Assembly: GCF_035222375.1 (NCBI RefSeq)
Contig: NC_085890.1
Location: 1,178,001-1,242,000, forward strand
Reading direction: 5' to 3'
Length of the DNA stretch: 64,000 nt
Source of the DNA: Podospora pseudocomata
Taxonomy: Eukaryota > Ascomycota > Sordariomycetes > Sordariales > Podosporaceae
A model generated the notes under the pieces. The model worked only from the letters and a program-made list of their open reading frames with translations. It did no database searches and was not told the origin of the DNA. Made by a program: the position numbers and the translations under genes. This document shows positions 1 through 9,926 of this stretch, piece after piece (within the stretch, counting starts at the first letter, position 1; each line of letters starts with the position of its first letter).

Positions 1-993
1 TACAAGAAACCTGCGTGGCAGACTATGCCAACAAACAGCGTGCAGGAAGACATGGCCGAAAAGTTTCACAAGAGGATGGGTTATCGATTTCAATATCCCC
101 GTCTGCTGAGGAGCGCGTTCCAGCACCCGACTTACCCAACCTCGTGGGAGAAGCTTCCCAGCTACCAACGTCTTGAGTTCCTTGGCGACGCTTTGTTGGA
201 CATGGCATGCATTGACCATCTCTTCCATCGCTTCCCAGGGACCGACCCCCAGTGGCTGACCGAACACAAGATGGCCATGGTCTCCAACCAGTTCTTGGGC
301 TGTCTCGCAGTCTACATTGGCTTCCACCGATCTCTCCAGCACAGCTCGCCTGCGGTCCAGTCCGAAATCGCGTCGTACGTCACAGAAATTGAGGAGGCGC
401 TCGCCGCTGCGAAAGTCGCTGCCGTACAAGAAGACAAGTCAGAGTCTGAATTTGCGAGAGACTTTTGGGTGGACTGCTCCCGCCCTCCGAAGTGCCTCCC
501 AGACACGATCGAAGCTTACGTCGGCGCCATATTCGTCGACTCCTCCTACGACTACCAAACCGTCCAGGATTTCTTTGACAAGCACATCCAGTTCTGGTTT
601 GAGGACATGAGGCTGTATGACACGTTTGCCAATAAACACCCCGTGACATTTCTGGGTCATGAGATGCAGCATCGGTTTCGGTGTCAAGAGTGGCGGTTGC
701 TGACGAGGGAGATTATGGTTGATAATGATGAGGAGGGGGGTATGATGGGGAAAAAGCAGGTTGTTTGTGCGGTGATGGTGCATGGGCAGAAGCTGGCGCA
801 TGCGGTGGCGCATAGTGCGAGGTATTCCAAGATTGGGGCGGCGAAGAAGGCGCTGAGGGAGTTGGAGGGGTTGGAGCAGGGGGAGTTCAGACGGAGGGTG
901 GGGTGTGATTGTAAGGTGGTAGGGGAGGTGGAGGGGAAAAATGGGGAGAAAGGAGAAGAGGTTGAGATTGAGGTGTATGGGGATGCTATTTGA
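1..993 (+). CDS. dcl1: Dicer-like protein 1, C-terminal part (second RNase III domain and dsRBD); 5' end outside window
   Basis: The frame is open from the first base, so only the last 330 codons are here. The visible part is the second RNase III domain: the signature RLEFLGDALLD is present, as is the downstream PDTIEAYVGA element, so the four acidic metal-binding residues (E and D in the first, D and E in the second) are kept. A degenerate dsRNA-binding domain follows (FLGHEMQHRF to ARYSKIGAAKKALRELEGL), and the end FRRRVGCDCK matches the usual tail of fungal DCL1. Family knowledge: dicers cut long dsRNA into small RNAs for quelling and, in Neurospora, meiotic silencing. The basic, acidic and Gly-rich tail after GCDC is poorly conserved. 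The choice of DCL1 over DCL2 rests on remembered similarity of the WLTEHKMAMVSN and DTFANKHP segments and is fairly sure. The helicase and PAZ parts lie upstream of the window. Confidence 0.9.
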   Translation, partial: YKKPAWQTMPTNSVQEDMAEKFHKRMGYRFQYPRLLRSAFQHPTYPTSWEKLPSYQRLEFLGDALLDMACIDHLFHRFPGTDPQWLTEHKMAMVSNQFLGCLAVYIGFHRSLQHSSPAVQSEIASYVTEIEEALAAAKVAAVQEDKSESEFARDFWVDCSRPPKCLPDTIEAYVGAIFVDSSYDYQTVQDFFDKHIQFWFEDMRLYDTFANKHPVTFLGHEMQHRFRCQEWRLLTREIMVDNDEEGGMMGKKQVVCAVMVHGQKLAHAVAHSARYSKIGAAKKALRELEGLEQGEFRRRVGCDCKVVGEVEGKNGEKGEEVEIEVYGDAI

Positions 994-1531
994 TGGTAGG
1001 TAGGGATACTATTTGATTTGGGAATTTGGAAGGGTGGAGATGAGAGGGATTTGGTAGAGATTGTGTAGATAGGCGGATGGAGGGGTTAAGCAAAAGCGGT
1101 GCGTTTGACAAGAATGAGAAGCGAACTTTCTCTGATTGTGTTTTGTCACTTGTGATATGTCATGTTGAAGTAAGTTGCAAAAAATGAGTGAGTCTGTCTT
1201 GATGTAAATAAATGTGTGTGGTGTCTGTGGTGTCTAGTGGGATTTCAGGAAAAAGGGGGAAGTAAACAGACGTGTGCGCTTGTCCGGACAACGTAGTCAG
1301 TTACATAAGCAGCAAAGAACATCTTCAACATCAAGCTGACCCAGTCGCACCCTTGCTTTTCTTCTCACCCACTTTGAATGCAACGCTTTCTAGTTACTTA
1401 CCTCCACTTTACTACGCTGCTTGAGCGTTGAAAAGTTTGGAGACAGGATATGGCGGTGTGTAACTCATCATGAAGCCCTCTTTGTAGCGTTGTTATGGTC
1501 GATATAATAACATTTTCGGGAGTTAGTGGTC
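994..1531. other. Intergenic, 3' flank of dcl1 and 5' flank of 5S gene
   Basis: No gene is seen. The first part should be the dcl1 3' UTR. A TATA-like stretch (atataata, 1502-1509) lies about 30 bp before the 5S rRNA start, where Neurospora 5S genes carry their upstream TATA element. Confidence 0.5.
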
Positions 1532-1650
1532 ACATACGACCATAACCAACTGAAAGCTCGGGATCCCGTCCGCTCTCCCCTAGATAAGCAGTTGAGTGCC
1601 GAACTAGTACTCAGGTGGGTGACCACTGGGGAATCCTCGGTGTTGTATGT
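1532..1650 (+). rRNA. 5S ribosomal RNA, copy 1
   Basis: 119 bp starting ACATACGACC and ending GTTGTATGT. The two ends pair as helix I, and the internal region carries the pol III C-box-like block GGTGGGTGACCACTGGGGAA. It closely resembles Neurospora-type 5S rRNA as known from memory. A T run (tttttt) follows about 7 bp downstream as a pol III terminator, and a TATA-like element sits about 30 bp upstream. Dispersed single 5S genes are typical of these fungi. The copy at 5139-5257 is identical over all 119 bases but on the other strand. Confidence 0.95.
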
Positions 1651-1721
1651 TATACATTTTTTGGGATATTCAAGAATTTCTTTTTGTTCACCCAACCTCT
1701 CTGTTCAAAACACAGCATGAA

Positions 1722-3755
1722 TCAGACAAGAAAGAAGGTCTCAGCCTTTGTTTCATCCCACGCTTCTCCATCCATGACCCCATCACAGTAGCCATCACCA
1801 AGAAATTCAAAATGTCCCTCGCGTGCCGTCGATCGAACAAGGTACACGATCGGTGCCCCAGAAAAAGTGACGACAATATCTCCAGCTCGCGTGGAAAGTG
1901 GTCCGAGGCCAACATACCCTCTCTCCGTGAGAAATGGCCTCTTGTTGGCTGTCCTTCCCAGACACGTAGAGTACACACGTCCCGGGCGGAGCTCCTTGTG
2001 CCTAGCTGCAGTCTTTGAATCCCATTGAGACGGGGAGACGGACTCAAACAGCTCGCATGATTCTAGACAGTAGGCATACATCTCGGCTGACTGCGCAGTG
2101 GTGGCGCGGGCTAGGCCGTTTGGGGAGATCTCGCAGTCTGCAACGGGAACTCGCCAGAATGCCTCCGCCCGGCGTGGCTCGGAGGGATAAATATTCTGTT
2201 CTTTGACAGCAGATCGATTGCAAAGGGCTTGGACTTGTCGGAGGAAGGTGAGGTAGGAGGAGTTATTGCTTATGCCCCACTCGGTTTGTGCCCAAGGGTC
2301 GGATGTGTCCTCGACGATATCGATTCGACAACCGCGCAGGCCGATGATGGCCGGGTTATCCATTTGGATAACTGCGGATTTTGAGCTTCCAGACGCGGTA
2401 AACATGGGGGGAAGACGGGCTAGCGACCTGTTGCTGTAGTGGAAATATGGAGTTGCCAGGCCAGGTCTCCATTCAGGTACCCAGGAGGGAAGGGTGTGCT
2501 GCTTGGGAAACTGGGAAAAGGACAGTATCTGCACTTCCCCGCGGAGTATGATAGCCCGAGCGGTAGCCAGTAGGACCTCCTCGAAGTTACGCTTCTGATA
2601 ATTTGGCTTTAATCCCAACCGTTCCAGCTTCTCTCGATCGACCGCCACGCCGAGCAACGCGTAGATTCTATCTCGCAGATCGGTAGCCTCCATCCTCTGG
2701 TCACTCGAAGTCCTGACCAGGAGATCAAACAAATAATCTCCAGCACCCGGACCTGGTGGCGGGCTTTCGTTTTTACCCAGCAGACCTCGTTTCACCGCAT
2801 TATCATGATCCTGTCTCCGTTTCCTGATCGTGAACAACGTGTCGAACGCTGGATTCCATAACTTATTCGAAACCTCAAAGTCATCCTCTGTCAAGCCACC
2901 CGGCCAGATCCGGCTTCTGCAGTGAGAAAACATGTTCAGCACCCACGCCGGATACTGCGCCTGTGTGAACTTCAGCCCACAAACAAACACCGTGTTTGCC
3001 GCAAGGGCAAACTCCTGAATCACCCAAACGCGACGAAACCACGGCCGGGAAAACATGACCGTCATCCCCTTCAGGTAGGGCTTCATTCGCGGCGCCGCCC
3101 AGTCCATGTACCTCTGAATTCGCTGGGTAACTGGATCGTCCGGAGTCCGATTGTTCACATGGTCGATAAGCGAGTGGATGGCACTCAGGTTGGAGGAGAA
3201 GTAGCTGGCTAGATTGACTTCTTGTTCGCATTTCCTGCCGACTTCTTCCCACATTTCCATCACCTCGTTTGACCCATTTTCTGCCGGCCCCAGCCACACA
3301 CGCACCTGCTCGGCGGATGAGTAGATCATGTGCATTATCCCGACCTGCTTCGACTTTTCTTCCCAGGCGTTATCGGCTTGGCTGATACAGATTTGGTCGA
3401 TCCAGAGCGTGGCTACTTTCCCTGAGGCGAGTTGGCGAAGATGGCGGAGGGCAGTGTCGAGGGAGGTGGTGATGGGGAGTTGCTGGGATGGTGAGTCGGG
3501 GTTGTTATGATGATGAACTTGGAGATAGTGACGCTCGTTGTTTGGAGGACCCCATGTGTAGGAGATGGCGTGGTAAGGGGTGGGTTGGTCGATGGAGCAG
3601 ACAGAGATGGAGCAGTGGAGGGGAGATGAAAAGGCATCACCGGGGACTAGAGGTGAAGGAGGGTGGAGGTGGAGGAGGCGGATGTAGTGGGAGGGATTGG
3701 GCAGGAGGACATTCTCGTAGGTGAAGTCTGATGTCATGCTTGACATGTATCGCAA
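1722..3755 (-). CDS. Heterokaryon incompatibility (HET) domain protein
   Basis: 677 codons, no intron. The N-terminal HET domain (about residues 50-210) is clear: YHAISYTWG, then the LWIDQICISQ block and KSKQVGIMHMIYSSAEQVRVWLG, the three conserved HET motifs in order. The C-terminal 450 residues have no domain I recognise, and no NACHT, WD40 or ankyrin repeats are seen. Family knowledge: HET-domain proteins trigger cell death after fusion of unlike hyphae, and the HET domain is related to TIR domains. Three in-frame Met codons lie at the start (3755, 3746, 3737), and the last (MTSDFTYENV) may be the real one. The gene is convergent with 5S copy 1, and its stop is only 72 bp from that gene. 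Which incompatibility system it belongs to, if any, cannot be told. Confidence 0.88.
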   Translation of the reverse strand: MRYMSSMTSDFTYENVLLPNPSHYIRLLHLHPPSPLVPGDAFSSPLHCSISVCSIDQPTPYHAISYTWGPPNNERHYLQVHHHNNPDSPSQQLPITTSLDTALRHLRQLASGKVATLWIDQICISQADNAWEEKSKQVGIMHMIYSSAEQVRVWLGPAENGSNEVMEMWEEVGRKCEQEVNLASYFSSNLSAIHSLIDHVNNRTPDDPVTQRIQRYMDWAAPRMKPYLKGMTVMFSRPWFRRVWVIQEFALAANTVFVCGLKFTQAQYPAWVLNMFSHCRSRIWPGGLTEDDFEVSNKLWNPAFDTLFTIRKRRQDHDNAVKRGLLGKNESPPPGPGAGDYLFDLLVRTSSDQRMEATDLRDRIYALLGVAVDREKLERLGLKPNYQKRNFEEVLLATARAIILRGEVQILSFSQFPKQHTLPSWVPEWRPGLATPYFHYSNRSLARLPPMFTASGSSKSAVIQMDNPAIIGLRGCRIDIVEDTSDPWAQTEWGISNNSSYLTFLRQVQALCNRSAVKEQNIYPSEPRRAEAFWRVPVADCEISPNGLARATTAQSAEMYAYCLESCELFESVSPSQWDSKTAARHKELRPGRVYSTCLGRTANKRPFLTERGYVGLGPLSTRAGDIVVTFSGAPIVYLVRSTAREGHFEFLGDGYCDGVMDGEAWDETKAETFFLV

Positions 3756-4323
3756 CGGAACCCGGTTTGTTTCGTACTTCTTTGGAGGAGGACGTGAGCA
3801 CAGTCAGCCTCAGCTTATCGGTAGTAAGTAAAAGATTTGACATCGAAAAGCTTCTCTCCAGGTTATATATATATTGTTGTAGTCTTGAGCACTATGCCAC
3901 TGATTTCTCGAAAAATCACGCCAACGCCCATGACTGAATCGGATGTTATCCGAGAAGCAAGCCACAACACATCTGATTGGTTCCAATCACTAACAGTGCC
4001 CCTTTCGAGGAGAATTGGTGCCTTAACCCCTTTGGGTTCTGGCTCCATTCATATTTCGCTCTACCTTTGGATCCCACCGCATTTCCCATACAGGATTACA
4101 AAACAACAAGTCAACTTTCACAGACATAACGGAGTAAACCTAGATACCCCTCATAGCAATATGGGAACTTCGCTGTTCGACTTCAAAAGCTTCTAGCAAC
4201 AGAGAATCCCCTCCCGCAGACCAGCTGACAGAGACTGTGTGAGTTTTGGTGTGAATATCTTAGAGAAGAAGGCAGAGTTGAAATAAACGAGTTAGAAAAT
4301 AAGGCTGTAGGCAGAATCCCATA
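3756..4323. other. HET gene upstream region
   Basis: No coding region is recognised. A TATA-like run (tatatatata, about 3865-3875) lies 110-120 bp upstream of the HET start. The right end borders the transposon relic at 4324. Confidence 0.4.
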
Positions 4324-4340
4324 ACGTGCGTGATAAGCGA
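4324..4340 (+). repeat. Left terminal inverted repeat of the pogo-type element
   Basis: 17 bp, exact inverse of 4754-4770. It is preceded by the TA target duplication at 4322-4323. Confidence 0.85.
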
Positions 4341-4412
4341 ACACCGCAGACAAGTGAGCGCCGCACTTTCTACCACCCTACCACAGCTATCCTCAATTAC
4401 ACAACCACAACA

Positions 4413-4689
4413 CTAGGAAATAACTATAACTGAATCGGAAACAGATGAATCAGATGATTCTGCAGCCTCCTGGCATGTACGTGCATTATGGCCAGGCTTA
4501 CCGCACACGCTACAGCACCGAATCTTCGTACGAGACCCCCCTGTACCACCACCACTTTGTCGTATTTCCTGGGCTACCTGCTCACCCACAGCCTTCTGAT
4601 CCAGTAGATCCTGTGCCTCTTGTATAGTAAGTGACCCTCCAAGCCGCAGCGGCCAGAATTACTCTAGCTTCGTTAGAGGTAGAAGACAT
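4413..4689 (-). pseudogene. Relic of pogo/Fot1 transposase (N- and C-terminal ends only)
   Basis: The start codon at 4689 opens MSSTSNEARVILA, a typical beginning of fungal pogo transposases. After about 17 codons the frame changes, and the remaining sequence reads SLTIQEAQDLLDQK, then the zinc knuckle CSVCGKPGHNARTC, then a Ser/Asp-rich tail ending VIVIS and a stop at 4413-4415. The helix-turn-helix, CENP-B and DDE catalytic parts are all missing. The junction is not frame-preserving, so no functional protein is made. I recognise the ends from fungal Fot1/pogo elements in general and cannot name the subfamily. Confidence 0.75.
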
Positions 4690-4753
4690 GGTTTTTGGTT
4701 GAGAAATGGATTGTTGAAGGTGGAGGGTCAGGTCGCGTCGAAAAGAGCGGCGC

Positions 4754-4770
4754 TCGCTTATCACGCACGT
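4754..4770 (-). repeat. Right terminal inverted repeat of the pogo-type element
   Basis: 17 bp, exact inverse of 4324-4340, followed by TA at 4771-4772. Confidence 0.85.
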
Positions 4771-5138
4771 TAAATGATATTCAATAAGCTCATAAAGTAA
4801 GACATACAAAAAATCTTATGTATGATACGGGTGCACAATATCGAGAGTATTCCGGGGTGGCAAGTTTGGAACACTCACAAATCTCATCTCACATAGCATA
4901 CCTCTCCCACATCCTTTAACACCCAGCTTCGCCATGACACCTCAGTTAACACTTTCTCTCATCAATCCTCCTTCCTGACCACCAACTTACTCACCCCTCC
5001 CTGTACATAGAATACTGCCCCATCTGCTGCAGCTTTAGGGTAAATATATGTCTTCTCCAAGCCCTCTTTCCCTCTAACAGGCAGGGCTTGGCTCGGGGGT
5101 GCCCAGATCTGCCAGTGGGGTTCAAAAATTCGGCAAAA
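4771..5138. other. Intergenic between transposon relic and 5S copy 2
   Basis: Nothing recognised. The right edge holds the short T-rich (minus strand) run just past the 5S 3' end, a likely pol III terminator. Confidence 0.4.
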
Positions 5139-5257
5139 ACATACAACACCGAGGATTCCCCAGTGGTCACCCACCTGAGTACTAGTTCGGCACTCAACTG
5201 CTTATCTAGGGGAGAGCGGACGGGATCCCGAGCTTTCAGTTGGTTATGGTCGTATGT
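5139..5257 (-). rRNA. 5S ribosomal RNA, copy 2
   Basis: 119 bp, identical at every base to copy 1 (1532-1650) but inverted. TTTT follows the 3' end directly, as expected for pol III termination. Unlike copy 1, I see no good TATA-like element 25-30 bp upstream (that stretch reads CTATTTCC-like), so it may be weakly transcribed. Flanking sequences of the two copies are unrelated, so only the gene itself was duplicated or homogenised. Confidence 0.95.
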
Positions 5258-6474
5258 GGTGGTTGATGCAGGAAATAGAGGTTGTTTTTGGTGGTGGTGG
5301 CGCAGATAGAAATGGAGGCTACGGCAGAAGATCAGGGGCTTGGGAGGCGATGGATGGGGCGCTTGATCAGCTTCTAAGGGGGACTTGGAGGTGGTATGAG
5401 ATAAAAAGGTTCTTTTAAGGAGTAAGAAGCTGCCCTGTATCTTTGTGGGTTTTGGTTGACAGAGCAAAGTTTTATCCTTTCGTTCAGAACGAGGTTATCA
5501 GAGATTGTCTTTGAGATGAGGATGATGAACTTTAGGGCAATTGCGTCTACAAGAATGGATATTGCAGTGAGTCCAGGCCGCGATCTCTGCTGTTGTGCTT
5601 TGATGGCAATACTGAATTGTACTCGATCTGACCAACATCCTCGAGCTCGGGGAGAGAGGTAGGACAACCATGTTTCCATGCAGTACCGTGGCGGCTTACT
5701 ACCTATTTTCTGCCTTCCCTTTTGAGAGTCTTAGCCTGGGAATTCTTCATCCGAGGCTAATGCTACCAGGAGTGGCAGTTGTGTCTGTGGTCCATGAGCA
5801 TTTTAATTCCTAGAAGATCCTCACTACGTCTCGAACACAGCCCTTGGCAATCCGAACTAAAACCGCAATCTCAAACCAAATACCAATACTGTCTGCTTGC
5901 CTTGGATGCTTCAATCACTCCAAAACCACCCGCAAACCAATAGTTTTCTTGTTGCCTGGTTGCTCAGTTTCACCGGACTGTGTGTCAACAAAATCTTGGC
6001 ATCACCCCCATCAACTCACCTCTCATTACCTCCCCATTGCCTCCCATCCATCACCCCACAGTCACGATTCCCAACACCCACACACCTCCAAACTACAATC
6101 GAGTACCAAAGTAATGTAACTCATCGTATTTACTCCGAGCTATAATAGCTACTCTATTCCCCTCGGCCGGGTATTCCGCTCTTGCAATAACACCGTCTAA
6201 AATCCAACCGACCGCAACAAGCAATGTGATATCCGCAACAAGCAACGCAATGCCAAAGCCATTGTCCATAGTATAACGCACCGTATCCCATCCCTCTTCC
6301 CTCCTTCTCCCCCACACATCCCACAACCCCCCCCAAAAAGCAAATACCATGTACTTGTGCGTCTCCCGCATCAATAATTACATATACATAACCCCTTTTC
6401 CCATCCATCTCACCGGCTTTTCGTGTTTGGAAATGTAGAATCAAGCCAGAAACCCATCCACACTATCAACCCCC
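5258..6474. other. Intergenic, 1.2 kb
   Basis: Short open frames occur on both strands, but none has recognisable protein sequence. The last few hundred bases are probably the 3' UTR of the minus-strand zinc-protein gene. No repeat or RNA gene is seen. Confidence 0.4.
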
Positions 6475-9400
6475 CTACCCTGTAGGATTATTTCTCAACA
6501 AATCATACAACGCCTGCTCCCCCCCATCAATACTGCTATAAGTATGACTCGACAAATTCATCGACCGATGCTGTTGCCCATGACTTTCTCCCCCATGACC
6601 TCCCCCATGAGCATGACTCCCCCCACTTCCCGAGTAACCCCCGCTCCCACCAGCCGCCGCCGCAGTCGCAGAGCTGTACGCCGACGAGGCATTATTCCCA
6701 CTTTGAAAACCATACCAATTCTGCTGCTGATTGTTACTCGTATGCTGCTGCGGTTGGTTAGAGTACGTATTATAACTCTGCTGTTGATGCTGCTGGGTTT
6801 GTTGTTGCGGTTGTTGGGTGTGCTGCTGTTGCTGCTGATGACGCTGTGCCTGCTGCTGGTGATGCTGCTGAGATTGCTGCGCATACGTCGCCGTTGAGCT
6901 CCTAGTCTGCATTGTCGGCGGCTGAGGACGCATGTTAAACCCCTGAACTGCCTGGGATTGTTGGGTGTAAGAGTTGTTGCTGGAAGCAGATTGATTGGTG
7001 TTGTAGTTGTGAGAGTTCCGGGTCTGAGAAGTCGAAGTAGTTCCCCATTGGGAAGCGCTGGGTGTGGCATCTGCCGTTGTGGTGTAAGAGGAGGCTACAT
7101 TTTGGGATACCGGTGTCGAATAACTGGTTGATGAGGTCATGTGGTTTGTTCGGTTATAATTCTCGAGCGCCTTGTCAAAGTTGGAGAAGGAGGTCGTGTT
7201 CGTACTTGGCGCTGCCGGTGTGCTGGAATAGGGCTGGTAGCCTATGCGGTCATTAGACGAATCGGCTCTTGAAGCACTTGCGCTGGCAGTGTTCGAGTAC
7301 TGGTTGTAGTTGTAGCCTTGTGTCGAGGTTGACATCGAATCTGGCTGAGTTGTCTGTTGTGAGGACTGAGTAGCAGAGTAACCCGAGGTATTTGTCACTG
7401 ACTGCGTCGGCTGAGGCTGGCGCGAGGCATTGTTCACAGGGGTCTGAGATCGGTTGCTCTGCCGACTCTTGGCTCGAGAAAGCTGTGCCGCCGACTGGTA
7501 GGGAGAAGTGTGTGCAGCTTGAGCAGGCTGTGTGGCCGCAGGACGGTTGGCACTGGTCCAAGCAGACGGTTGCTGTTGTCGCAGGTCGTCATAACCTTGG
7601 GAAACTGGAGCAGACCTCTTACTTCTATGCTGTCTTGGTGAAGTCCGGGTTGGCATCGCTGTAGCTGGAGCTGGAGCTGGAGCAGGAGCAGGAGCAGGAG
7701 CAGACCAAGCACTTGTTTGGCTTGTCTGATTGCTGTGACTAGCGGTATGAGTGTTGCTGTGATGAGAGGGCTGGCTAGTTGGCAGGCTTCTTCTCGGCCT
7801 CGTGGGTGGTTCTACCACCCTCGTGTGCTGCGGCTGGGGCATTGTGTTGTGATTTTCCGGATATGTAAACTCAGGTATAGTCGGAGCAACAGGTTCTAGT
7901 ACCGGAGGAGTGATATACTCCATTGGGGCAGGTTCCACAGGTGCCGTGGTTATGCTTGGCTGTGCTAGTTCTGTATCGGTTGTGGAAGTTTGAGGGAAGG
8001 TTAGCCCTGAAGAGTGGTGATATAACCCGTGAGCTTGAGAGAAGGTATCGGAGGGTGATTCGATTTGATGAGGGAAGTCATGAGCCACTGGTTCTGGCGC
8101 TTCTTCAATTGAGTCTGGCGAAAGCTCTTGGGAGGCTTGGTGGTCTTCGGCAGGCTCGGTGTGAAATCCAGGTGACCCTAAATCTTCAGGTTCATCGTCT
8201 GAGATAGCAACGGGGGCTGGCTCTGGTACACTTGGTACAGCCAATGCCTCTGGACCGACATTCGACTCCTTGCCCCGTATTCTGTGGGAATAGTGGCACA
8301 ACCAACCTTTGGCGCGACAATTTTGACACACAGGTCGCGCTTTGTCGCACTATAACATGTGTTAGCCTCTCCGGTTCTACTCGTTCTAGAAGATATCTTA
8401 CCTTGGAGTCTTTGGGTGGCTTGTGAGTCCGGCAGTTGTCACACACACCACGTGGGGGTTTCTTGCCTTCCACCGCACCGGAATAGACATGTGCAATAGG
8501 GGTAACGGGTGCAACAGGCTTCTCTGGCTGGAGCTCTGCCTCCGACTTCTTTTTCCGCGACATCTTTTTGGGCGTCCTTAAAGCTGGCACCTGCACTGGA
8601 GGGCTCTGGGATGGTGTGCTTTGCTCTGAATTTGCCCCGTCCTTGGTAGGATGTACAATTCGCAGTCTCTCCGCACCATACTGCACAAGCATAGCCAGTG
8701 AATCCTTCTGCAAATCTGGCGACTGATTTGCAAAGATGTTAAACTGCTCAGTCGACAAGGTCTGTGGGTCAATTCCAGCATCAGTAAGTAATTTGTTAGC
8801 AACATCCCGCCTTCTCTCCAGCTCGCCTGGTGGGAGGTTGAAGACCGGGGGCGCCGGATCGGCGTAGTCTCCGTTCGGCTGAGCATTGTTAGCACCGTAG
8901 ACTTCATTGTTGTAGAGCTGTCGCTCAGAAGGGTCGCCAACCGGACCAGCTGGGGCCGTAGAGTCCTTCTTCTTTCGCCGCTTCTTTGGCTGTGATGAAT
9001 CCTCCACTGGAAGACCATCCTCTCCTACAGCTCTCTTCCTCGATCGTGGTGTTTTTGCCTTGGTTTCCTTTGGCGCTCTTGGCCCTTTGCATAGCCTTGG
9101 GGCTCTGGGTTCTTTCGGTTTATTTTCTGGTGTCTTTACGACAGGAGCAACTGGCGGAGGAGCAAGAAGCTCAATCAGTTGTCCAACAGTCTTGTGAAGC
9201 GGTGAGTGTTCGTACTTAACCTCGATGGTCCGCGATGACTTGAGAAAGGATATCTTCAAGCACCCTCTGCAATCGAAAGCTGGTCGAGCTATAGGGTATA
9301 TTGTTAGCAGTTATGCATATGGTATCCATCTCAAAGAAAAACATACAAAGATGGATAGGATCCTGTCCACCCTTCTCGCTCCATTCACTGATAACGGTCT

Positions 9401-9926
9401 TGGCGGGGGTCTTCGTAGCTTGCCGACTCCATGACTGCCATGAGTCCTTGCAAATGAAGCTGAAAGTCCAGCCCTGATCGGTCCGTGCAACAGCCCGTAC
9501 TACCCACTGACTCCCATCAATCTGACCTAGCGATGTGGTGAGATGGCTAGCCACAAGCTTCTGAACCGCATTGTCGTCTGCCGGTTGATGGATGACAGCG
9601 TCATTAGCATTGACTCGACGCGCGGGTTGTCCATCACTGCCAATAACTGTAGGCCCACCACTGGCGCGCACCCCTTCTCCAAGCGATGGATCGATGCTTG
9701 ACGCGTTCTCCGAAGCTTCGTTCTCGTTTTCATTGACGGGGATCTCGAAGACGGCATTCGACCGGATCTGGAATGTCTCTGCGATGAAGTCGGCGCGGGT
9801 TTCGGTTACATGCCCTTGAAGAGCAGTTCGCAGCTTGTCCTGGAGCTCAAAGATGGAACCACACGTAGGTTTCGGTTGTTGTGCGCCGCCCAGGCTCAGA
9901 CCCAGGCCACCGAGCAGCGCATCCAT
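6475..9926 (-). CDS. Large Q/S/T-rich protein with two zinc-binding modules (putative DNA-binding protein)
   Basis: Three exons: 9347-9926, 8402-9288 and 6475-8349. Introns are 58 and 52 nt with GTATGT/TATAG and GTAAGA/TATAG ends; 1113 residues. The first module spans exons 1-2 (about residues 140-226): WVVRAVARTDQGWTFSFIC, then DCRGCLKISF and YEHSPLH. This gives the C...C...HX3H pattern of WRKY-GCM1/FAR1-like DNA-binding folds (inference). The second module straddles exons 2-3: Cys at about 476, 479, 490, 497, 500 and 507, spaced C-X2-C-X10-C-X6-C-X2-C-X6-C. This is a Zn2Cys6-like cluster with four extra residues in the first loop. Between them is a Lys/Arg/Pro-rich stretch with likely nuclear signals (KKRRKKK). 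The last 600 residues are Gln/Ser/Thr/Asn-rich with runs of Q and H, like transcription activation or chromatin proteins. I do not recognise a named orthologue. Confidence 0.75.

Larger units (their letters stand above)
4324..4770 (-). mobile_element. Non-autonomous pogo/Fot1-type DNA transposon (MITE-like, internally deleted)
   Basis: 447 bp with perfect 17-bp terminal inverted repeats (ACGTGCGTGATAAGCGA at both ends, read inwards), flanked by TA on each side, the target duplication of the Tc1/mariner-pogo superfamily. The left end also holds an imperfect 13-bp direct repeat (AAGCGAACACCGC / AAGTGAGCGCCGC). On the minus strand it keeps the first codons and the last about 70 codons of a transposase-like reading frame, including a CX2CX4HX4C zinc knuckle typical of fungal pogo elements. 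The catalytic DDE core is absent, so it cannot move itself. Confidence 0.82.
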
